Assembly: GCA_002011495.1 (NCBI GenBank)
Contig: MTNR01000052.1
Coordinates: 1 to 45,485 of the forward strand
Direction: 5' to 3'
Source of the DNA: Dehalococcoides sp. JdFR-56
GTDB lineage: Bacteria > Chloroflexota > Dehalococcoidia > Dehalococcoidales > RBG-16-60-22
DNA length: 45,485 bases
The position numbers and the translations under genes are program-made. A model generated the notes under the pieces. It saw only the letters and a list, made by a program, of their open reading frames with translations. It had not been told where the DNA came from and did not search any database. Every line of letters begins with the position of its first letter. Position 1 is the stretch's first letter. Below, piece after piece: positions 40,114 through 45,485 of this stretch.

Positions 40114-40160
40114 ACCGGCTGGGTTTTACTGGAGGCGGCGTCAGCCGGTTGATTGCCGCC
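40114..40160 (-). promoter_or_regulatory. H-type pseudoknot candidate before the MauE-like gene
   Basis: On the minus strand four segments are ordered A-B-A'-B': GGCGGC (40160-40155), ACCGGCTG (40149-40142), GCCGCC (40139-40134) and CAGCCGGT (40121-40114). A pairs A' over six bases and B pairs B' over eight. Connecting loops are AATCA (5), AC (2) and the A-rich TCCAGTAAAACC (12). Those lengths are right for a classical H-type pseudoknot. The MauE-like ribosome binding site follows. The ligand or role, if any, is unknown. Confidence 0.55.
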
Positions 40161-40169
40161 AATATAAAG

Positions 40170-40258
<89 letters not shown>

Positions 40259-40296
40259 GCAAGCTGCGGTATATGAGCTATTATGCTATTTGCCAG

Positions 40297-40387
40297 TGGC
40301 GGAGAGGGTGGGATTCGAACCCACGCTCCACAATACGTGGAGACCGCTTTTCGAGAGCGGCACCATAAACCACTCGGACACCTCTCC
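40297..40387 (-). tRNA. tRNA-Ser (CGA)
   Basis: A type II tRNA with the same acceptor GGAGAGG/CCTCTCC and T arm as its neighbour, and encoded CCA at 40297-40299. The anticodon stem CCGCT/AGCGG encloses CTCGAAA, giving CGA for UCG codons. The two serine tRNAs are a local pair, 38 bases apart. Confidence 0.96.
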
Positions 40388-40395
40388 AGCTTCAA

Positions 40396-40425
40396 ATTCT
40401 ACCTTAAAAGCTCACCTGATATCAA
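40396..40425 (-). promoter_or_regulatory. Promoter of the tRNA-Ser pair
   Basis: Minus-strand TTGATA (40425-40420), an 18-base spacer and TAGAAT (40401-40396), eight bases before tRNA-Ser(CGA). Confidence 0.75.
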
Positions 40426-40456
40426 GGCTATGGGATGGCCATAGACTTTTCTCTGG

Positions 40457-40485
40457 TTGACAAAACGAGGCGGGTGGTTTAATCT
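40457..40485 (+). promoter_or_regulatory. Promoter of the aldehyde oxidoreductase operon
   Basis: TTGACA (40457-40462), a 17-base spacer and TAATCT (40480-40485), with a leader of about 50 bases to the ATG at 40542. Confidence 0.75.
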
Positions 40486-40541
40486 TCTAGGAAGGTTTAT
40501 CCTGACCCCTTCAGAGAGTAACTTCAGGAAGGAGAAACATC

Positions 40542-42377
40542 ATGGTCAAAGGTTATATGAATAAATTGCTTTTTGTGGACCTGACGCAGGGCAAATGTCA
40601 GGAGGAAGCCTTGGATGAAGGGACATGCCGGGACTTTCTGGGAGGCTATGGCATCGGCGCCCGGATTTTATTTGAGCGGATGAAGCCCCACGCTGACCCT
40701 TTAGGCCCGGATAATATGCTGGGTTTCATGACCGGCCCGCTTACTGGCACGCCGGCGCTCTGCAGCGGCAGGTTTGTCGTCATTGGTAAATCTCCCCTCA
40801 CCGGGACCTGGGGTGACACCAATTGTGGTGGTGACTTTGGGCCGAACCTGAAATTTGCCGGCTTTGATGGCATCTTCTTCAGCGGCGTGGCCTCAAAGCC
40901 TGTCTATCTCTACATTGAGAATGGAAAGCCAGAACTGAAAGATGCCACCGAGTTATGGGGCAAGGACTGTCTGGAGACGGAGGACACGCTGAAAGGTATC
41001 CACGGCAAGGATACCAGCGTCGTCTGCATCGGCCCTTCTGGGGAGAAGCTTTCCCTCATCGCCGCCATCATCAATGAGAAAGGGCGGGCTGCTGGCAGGT
41101 CGGGAATGGGGGCGGTGATGGGCAGTAAGAAACTTAAGGCGGTGGCGGTCAAGGGCAAGCTGAAGATACCCATGGCGGATGAGGCTAAAGCCAGTGAGCT
41201 ACGGCGCAAATATATACCTCAGCTTAAGGCTCAGGGGCCAACCTTCCGGGACTATGGTACCTCTGGGTTTACTGAGGCCAGCGCCATGAGCGGAGACTCT
41301 CCGGTGAAGAACTGGATGGGAGTGGGGGTGATTGATTTCCCCAATGCCAAGCGCATCAGTGATGACGCGGTGATCGCCGAGCAGGAGCGCAAATATGGCT
41401 GCTGGCGCTGCCCCATCAGCTGTGGCGGGCACATGAAGGCAAAGCCGGGGCGGGCCCGCGTTTCCCATAAGCCTGAGTACGAGACGCTGTGCATGGCGGG
41501 CACTCTGTGCCTCAATGATGACCTTGAGTCCATCATTCGCTTCAATGACATCTGCAATGCCTATGGTATAGACACCATCTCCGCTGGCTCTGCTATCGCC
41601 TTTGCCATCGAGTGCTACCAAAACGGTATCTTGAGCAAGGATGATACTGGCCTGGAACTGCGTTGGGGGGATGGCGATGCCGTGGTGGCCCTCGCCGAGA
41701 AGATAGCCAAGCGCGAGGGCATTGGCGACCTCTTGGCTGACGGCATTAGGCGAGCCGCGGAGAAGATAGGCAAGGGGGCAGAGCAGTTTGCTGTCCACGT
41801 CCAGGGGCAGGAGATCCCGGCCCATGACCCGAGGTATTATCCGGCGCTGGCGGTGACCTACCGCATGGATGCCACACCAGCCCGGCACACGCAGGGCGGC
41901 CGTGGCTGGATCCAAGGGGTTGACTTCCTCAGCGACCCGAGGGAGAACAAGTATGACTACACTAACACCGGGGAGCTGCAGAAGAAGGCGATGAACATGA
42001 TGCACGTGGTCAACGCTTCCGGGATCTGCATGTTCGCCTATCTCTCCTACCCGGCGCAATTTATCCCTGACTTTCTCAGCGCCGTCACCGGCTGGGATTA
42101 CACCTTTGAGCGGTGCTTCCTCATCGGGGAGCGCATCGCCAACATGCGCCATCTCTTCAACCTGCGCGAGGGGCTGAACCCGCTGAAGTATTTCTTCAAC
42201 CCCAGGGCGGTGGGCCGGCCACCGCTGAAGGAAGGCCCCATCGCCGGGGTGACGCTGGATGACGAGACCATGGTCAAGGATTACCTCATGGCCATGGACT
42301 GGGACCTCACCACGACCAAGCCAAGCGCCCGTAAGCTGCAAGAACTCGGTTTGAGCGAGTTAGTCAAGGATATATAG
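40542..42377 (+). CDS. Tungsten-dependent aldehyde:ferredoxin oxidoreductase
   Basis: A 611-residue enzyme that oxidises aldehydes to acids, or the reverse with low-potential ferredoxin, using a tungstopterin and a [4Fe-4S] cluster. Visible are FVVIGKSPLTGTWGDTNCGG at the pterin site, AAGRSGMGAVMGSKKLKAV, cluster cysteines in GCWRCPISCGGH and NASGICMF, and MDATPARHTQGG. Length is typical of AOR. It heads a four-gene run with a D-hydroxyacid dehydrogenase, an SDR and a sugar isomerase-like protein, suggesting catabolism of a sugar acid or hydroxyacid with an aldehyde intermediate. Confidence 0.95.
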   Translation: MVKGYMNKLLFVDLTQGKCQEEALDEGTCRDFLGGYGIGARILFERMKPHADPLGPDNMLGFMTGPLTGTPALCSGRFVVIGKSPLTGTWGDTNCGGDFGPNLKFAGFDGIFFSGVASKPVYLYIENGKPELKDATELWGKDCLETEDTLKGIHGKDTSVVCIGPSGEKLSLIAAIINEKGRAAGRSGMGAVMGSKKLKAVAVKGKLKIPMADEAKASELRRKYIPQLKAQGPTFRDYGTSGFTEASAMSGDSPVKNWMGVGVIDFPNAKRISDDAVIAEQERKYGCWRCPISCGGHMKAKPGRARVSHKPEYETLCMAGTLCLNDDLESIIRFNDICNAYGIDTISAGSAIAFAIECYQNGILSKDDTGLELRWGDGDAVVALAEKIAKREGIGDLLADGIRRAAEKIGKGAEQFAVHVQGQEIPAHDPRYYPALAVTYRMDATPARHTQGGRGWIQGVDFLSDPRENKYDYTNTGELQKKAMNMMHVVNASGICMFAYLSYPAQFIPDFLSAVTGWDYTFERCFLIGERIANMRHLFNLREGLNPLKYFFNPRAVGRPPLKEGPIAGVTLDDETMVKDYLMAMDWDLTTTKPSARKLQELGLSELVKDI

Positions 42378-42481
42378 GCTTGGCGGGGCCGCCGGGAAAA
42401 GGGAAGCTGGATGGGTGATGACGGCTGTATTTGAGCGCCCTCGCTTAAAAAGAGCCAAAGTTAACCAGGAGGCAAGACGTC

Positions 42482-43534
42482 ATGGGCAGAAAGGCCAAAG
42501 TCGGGCTTACCCGGGATTTCTTTGATGAAAGTGGCAAATTCATTATGCCCGGTCCGGGCTTGAAGCTGCTGGATGCAATGCCTGAAGTGGAGTATGAGAT
42601 ATTCCCTGAATTTCGGCGCGAGGTCACCCCGGAGCAGATAGAGGGCTTTGATATAGTGTGCACCTTCCGGCCCCTGTGGACGAAACAAAGCATCGCCGGC
42701 AATGACCGGCTCATCTCCATCCACCGGGGTGGGGTGGGCTACGAAAGGCTTGACGTCCCGGCACTTACTGAGGCGGGCATAATGCTATTTATCACCCCGG
42801 GGGCGGTGCGTCGCCCGATGGCGGTGGTTTACCTCACCTTTATCCTCGCCCTGAGCATGCGGCTTCTAGCCAAAGACAGGCTGATTCGCCAGGGACGCTG
42901 GGGGGAGCAGTATCACTATCAGGGTTATGGCCTAGTTGGGAGGACGCTGGGTGCAATCGGGGTGGGCAATATTGGCCATGAGATGTTCAAGCTAGCTAGG
43001 CCCTTTGAGATGAAGCACATCGCCTATGACCCCTACGTAACCCAGGAGGCGGTGGCTGATGTTGGCGTCAAGCTGGTGGACTTAGACACGGTGCTGGCTG
43101 AGTCAGACTTCCTCTGCATTATCTGCCCTCTGACCGAGGAGACCCGCCATCTGATTGGGGAAAAGGAACTCAGGAGGATGAAGCCGACCGCCTTTCTCAT
43201 CAACGCGGCCCGTGGCCCCATCGTGGACGAAGCGGCGCTGATCAAGGCTCTCGAGGAGGGCTGGATACGGGGGGCGGGGCTTGATGTCTTTGAGCAGGAA
43301 CCGATATCGCCGGATAACCCTTTGCTCAAGATGGACTGCGACAAGGTCATCCTCAGCCCCCACGCCATGGCACAGACTGACCAGACCTTCAGCACCATGT
43401 GGGAGATAATCACCGGGCAAATTTCGGCCATCATCCGCGGCGAGATTCCGGAGACGCTGGTCAACCGTGAGGTTCTGGAGCGCCCGGAATTTAAGGCGAA
43501 GATGAAGAGATTTCTTGAGGCTATCAGGGAATAA
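42482..43534 (+). CDS. D-2-hydroxyacid dehydrogenase
   Basis: A 350-residue D-isomer-specific dehydrogenase with GAIGVGNIGHEMFKLA as the dinucleotide fold, NAARGPIVDEAALIKAL containing the catalytic Arg, GLDVFEQEPISPDNP with the acidic residue, and the catalytic His in LSPHAMAQTDQ. The GDIGxG equivalent and an Asp after strand beta-2 (AYDPYV) favour NADH. GGAGG lies before the ATG at 42482. It probably interconverts a 2-oxoacid and a D-hydroxyacid in the pathway headed by the aldehyde oxidoreductase. Confidence 0.9.
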   Translation: MGRKAKVGLTRDFFDESGKFIMPGPGLKLLDAMPEVEYEIFPEFRREVTPEQIEGFDIVCTFRPLWTKQSIAGNDRLISIHRGGVGYERLDVPALTEAGIMLFITPGAVRRPMAVVYLTFILALSMRLLAKDRLIRQGRWGEQYHYQGYGLVGRTLGAIGVGNIGHEMFKLARPFEMKHIAYDPYVTQEAVADVGVKLVDLDTVLAESDFLCIICPLTEETRHLIGEKELRRMKPTAFLINAARGPIVDEAALIKALEEGWIRGAGLDVFEQEPISPDNPLLKMDCDKVILSPHAMAQTDQTFSTMWEIITGQISAIIRGEIPETLVNREVLERPEFKAKMKRFLEAIRE

Positions 43535-43578
43535 ACCCTTATCGGCTAGTGAAATTTAGATTACGAGGGAGGGCGGCG

Positions 43579-44340
43579 ATGAAAATGTTTGACCTCTCGG
43601 GGAAAATCGCCATCGTTACCGGCGGTAGTCAGGGAATCGGCTTTGCCATGGCCAGGGGGCTGGCTCTGGCCGGGGCAACGGTCATTATCACCAACCGCAG
43701 GGCTGCCGAGGGGCAGAAGGCTGCCGAAGCGCTGAAGCAGGAGGGGTTAAGCGCAGTGGCCATCCCCGCTGACGTGAGCGATATCTCCTCGGTGGCGGCC
43801 ATGGTCTCCAGGGTAATCAAGGATTTCGGCAAAATAGACATTTTGGTCAACAACGCGGGCATCATCGTCCGCAAGCCGGTGGAGGAAGTCGGTGAGGAGG
43901 AATGGGACCGCATCATGAGCACCAATCTCAAGGGGATGTTCTTCTGCTGTCAGCTGGTGGGAAAGGAGATGCTCCGCAGTAAAGGGGGGAAGATCATCAA
44001 TACCTCCTCCGTCATCGCCACCAAATTGCAGCCGCTGCGCTCGGTTTATGCCATCTCCAAGGCGGGGGTTTCTCATCTCACCCGGGCGCTGGCCCTTGAG
44101 TGGGGAAAATACAATATCAATGTCAACGCCATCGCCCCTGGGGTAACCATCACCCCCCTCAATGAGAAATACTTTAAGGAGCACCCCCAGGAGCTTGAGG
44201 GATATGCTCGCGCCACCCCCAAGGGCAGGGTGGCCTACCCTGAGGATTATGCCGGGGCGGCGGTATTTCTCGCTTCAGATGCCTCTGATTACATCACCGG
44301 GCAGACCTTGGTAGTTGATGGTGGTATGAGCATCTGCTGA
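43579..44340 (+). CDS. Short-chain dehydrogenase/reductase (gluconate 5-dehydrogenase/3-oxoacyl-ACP reductase type)
   Basis: A 253-residue classical SDR. The cofactor motif is TGGSQGIGFAMARGLA, the NNAGI segment is present, and the catalytic residues are Ser in INTSSVIATKL, Tyr and Lys in YAISKAGVSHL. The FDLSGKIAIVTGG start and the NAIAPGVTITPL segment match gluconate 5-dehydrogenase and related sugar-acid reductases. ATG at 43579 follows GAGGGAGGG. Substrate within the operon is not resolved. Confidence 0.9.
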   Translation: MKMFDLSGKIAIVTGGSQGIGFAMARGLALAGATVIITNRRAAEGQKAAEALKQEGLSAVAIPADVSDISSVAAMVSRVIKDFGKIDILVNNAGIIVRKPVEEVGEEEWDRIMSTNLKGMFFCCQLVGKEMLRSKGGKIINTSSVIATKLQPLRSVYAISKAGVSHLTRALALEWGKYNINVNAIAPGVTITPLNEKYFKEHPQELEGYARATPKGRVAYPEDYAGAAVFLASDASDYITGQTLVVDGGMSIC

Positions 44341-44376
44341 AAGCGAGAGACTATTTAATAAATTGGGGAGACGATA

Positions 44377-45219
44377 ATGACATCAAAAGTGAAGTTCTGC
44401 CTTTTTGCCTCAACGCCGGATATGGAGGAGCTCAACTTTGTGGTCAAGGTGCTCACCGGGACTCCGGCTGAGGTTGGCGAGCGTGCCGTCAAGTGGGGGT
44501 ATGACGGCATCGAGTTCATGCCCAACCCGGAGCGCGTTCCTGACCCTGAGGTGTTTGCCCAGGCGCTGGGGCGCACCGGCGCCATAATGCCGGTGGTCAA
44601 CAGCGGCCGCATCGCCGTGCAGGGGATGGCCCTTCTCCACGAGGATAGGGCTGTCCAGAGGAGGGCGATTGAGGCTTTCAAGCGCTTTTTAGACTTCGCC
44701 GGTTATTTTGGGGCGCGGGTGGGGCTGGGGATGGCGCGCGGTATGGGAATCCCGGGGGTGAGCAAGGAGGAGATGACGCGGCAGGCTGAGGAGGTCTTCC
44801 GGGAGCTTGCCGAGCATGCCGAGAAGGCGGGAGCGGTCATCATGCTGGAGCCAGCCGAGGCTGAATTCACCAGTCTATTTAATACCAACGCCGAGGTCAT
44901 GGCGATGGTGGAGAGAATCGGCAGCCCCAATTTCAGCCTGATGCTGGATACGCATCAGCTCTGGGCGGTGGAAGCCTCCATCGAGCAGGGCATCAGGGCG
45001 GCCAAGGGTCAGGCCAGACACATCCATCTCTATGAGCCCAGCCGTTTGCCTCCTGGGGTTAGCCCTGAGAAGGAGGCGCTTGACTGGCCCCACATCGCCC
45101 AGGTGCTGAAAGAAGATGGCTTTGAAGGTTCGGCCTCGGTGGTGCTTGTTCCGAAGGGGGACCCGGAGCCGGTGGCGCGGCAGTCGGTAGCTTATCTACG
45201 CCGTCTCTTCAATTGGTAG
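44377..45219 (+). CDS. Xylose isomerase-like TIM barrel protein (sugar phosphate isomerase/epimerase family)
   Basis: A 280-residue AP-endonuclease-2/xylose-isomerase-like TIM barrel. Metal-binding candidates are Glu in IMLEPAEAEF, Asp in LMLDTHQLW and His in RHIHLYEPSR. Start MTSKVKFCLFASTPDMEELN and the repeated WGYDGIEFMPNP are typical of sugar epimerases or hydroxypyruvate isomerases. It ends the aldehyde oxidoreductase operon; with the SDR and dehydrogenase it may act on a ketose acid. GGGGAG precedes the ATG at 44377. Confidence 0.85.
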   Translation: MTSKVKFCLFASTPDMEELNFVVKVLTGTPAEVGERAVKWGYDGIEFMPNPERVPDPEVFAQALGRTGAIMPVVNSGRIAVQGMALLHEDRAVQRRAIEAFKRFLDFAGYFGARVGLGMARGMGIPGVSKEEMTRQAEEVFRELAEHAEKAGAVIMLEPAEAEFTSLFNTNAEVMAMVERIGSPNFSLMLDTHQLWAVEASIEQGIRAAKGQARHIHLYEPSRLPPGVSPEKEALDWPHIAQVLKEDGFEGSASVVLVPKGDPEPVARQSVAYLRRLFNW

Positions 45220-45223
45220 GGAT

Positions 45224-45379
45224 GAAAAGCCCCTTTTTAAGCCATGATGGAAACGGGAAGAGATAGGGACATACTTGACTAAACCTCTTTCCCGTGATAG
45301 ATTTTAGAAGGGCTTTTCCTGGGCAAGCACATTGAAAGCGGGTGAGCGCCGGTGGTGATAGGCGGCATCGCCCGCTTTC
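45224..45379 (+). other. Nested inverted repeats between the operon and the DUF554-like gene
   Basis: GAAAAGCCC (45224-45232) pairs with GGGCTTTTC (45310-45318), enclosing ACGGGAAGAG (45253-45262) against CTCTTTCCCGT (45285-45295). A separate hairpin is GAAAGCGGG (45334-45342) with CCCGCTTTC (45371-45379). This is a strongly structured stretch but not a standard terminator, since no T-run follows. It could be a leader RNA for the next gene. No known family was recognised. Confidence 0.5.
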
Positions 45380-45404
45380 TTGGACAGGAAAGGATGGCAG
45401 GTTT

Positions 45405-45485
45405 ATGCTAAAGGGACTCGCGGTCAACGTTGCCACGATCGTGGGGCTCAGCATGGGGTGTCAGAACCAATGAGAGACACGCTGC
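45405..45485 (+). pseudogene. DUF554-like membrane protein, partial and frameshifted
   Basis: An ATG at 45405 opens with MLKGLAVNVATIVGLSMG, like the start of DUF554 family membrane proteins, then meets TGA at 45471. In another frame the following bases read VSEPMRDTL, resembling the conserved region after the first helix (PExMRDTL). One inserted base or a two-base deletion between about 45450 and 45465 would join them. The gene runs out of the window, so a real frameshift, a pseudogene or an assembly error cannot be told apart. Confidence 0.5.

Noticed and set aside
41199-42341. Open frame of 380 codons on the minus strand
   Set aside because: It is the shadow of the aldehyde oxidoreductase gene; no start signal and no family motif.

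Overview
This 45.5 kb window looks like chromosomal DNA of an anaerobic bacterium, most likely a member of the Chloroflexota close to the Dehalococcoidia. This is inferred from gene content and from a tandem RNA element that matches the pan motif described from Chloroflexi and a few other groups; no ribosomal RNA is present to confirm it. Genes are densely packed on both strands, GC-rich, with frequent GTG and TTG starts and strong AGGAGG-type ribosome binding sites. Promoters repeatedly show TTGACA and TATAAT boxes 17-18 bases apart. I see no insertion sequence, prophage or CRISPR array.

Layout. 1-2,000: a Leu-Gly-Phe tRNA cluster, then a PadR regulator with an MFS exporter. 1,921-6,600: panC behind a structured attenuator leader, divergent hisA-hisI, a DUF1385 membrane protein, the rplU-rpmA-rpmE ribosomal operon and coaE. 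6,660-11,130: a hydroxyacid dehydrogenase, tRNA-Val, a sugar nucleotidyltransferase with a sugar epimerase, and a uroporphyrinogen decarboxylase-family methyltransferase. 11,133-20,060: an oxygen and stress island with an HtrA protease, a CoA-binding protein, acetyl-CoA synthetase, three ferritin-like di-iron proteins, a flavodiiron protein, glutaredoxin, thioredoxin reductase, a YHS protein and a CsoR repressor. 20,156-23,438: a hemerythrin followed by an iron-sulfur and sulfur-carrier operon (IscS-like, IscU, zinc ribbon, DsrE2, TusA). 23,480-31,870: an MFS transporter, TPP-dependent E1 alpha/beta, aspS, an MBL hydrolase, tig-clpP and a HesB-like protein. 32,216-40,100: a long leftward run dprA-topA-xer-pepP-efp-PHP-formyltransferase, with a MauE/DoxX-like gene just before dprA. 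40,170-45,485: two tRNA-Ser genes, a tungsten aldehyde oxidoreductase operon, and a broken or partial DUF554-like gene at the edge.

How it fits together. The 14.9-23.4 kb region reads as a coordinated defence and repair unit: di-iron peroxidases and a flavodiiron O2/NO reductase, thiol electron carriers, and Fe-S cluster repair. Two near-identical Crp/Fnr-type boxes sit at the same place in front of its rightward promoters; one of them is shared by divergent promoters.

Most unusual points. (1) An IscS-like protein has lost its PLP lysine and several other cofactor contacts, yet keeps its cysteine and is followed by IscU, DsrE2 and TusA. (2) Three genes (rplU, the epimerase, hisA) appear to start at ATT or ATA codons behind strong ribosome binding sites. 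(3) panC has two pan-type hairpins with identical bulged-A geometry followed by an intrinsic terminator. (4) An H-type pseudoknot can form before the MauE-like gene. (5) A hairpin covers the ribosome binding site of htrA.
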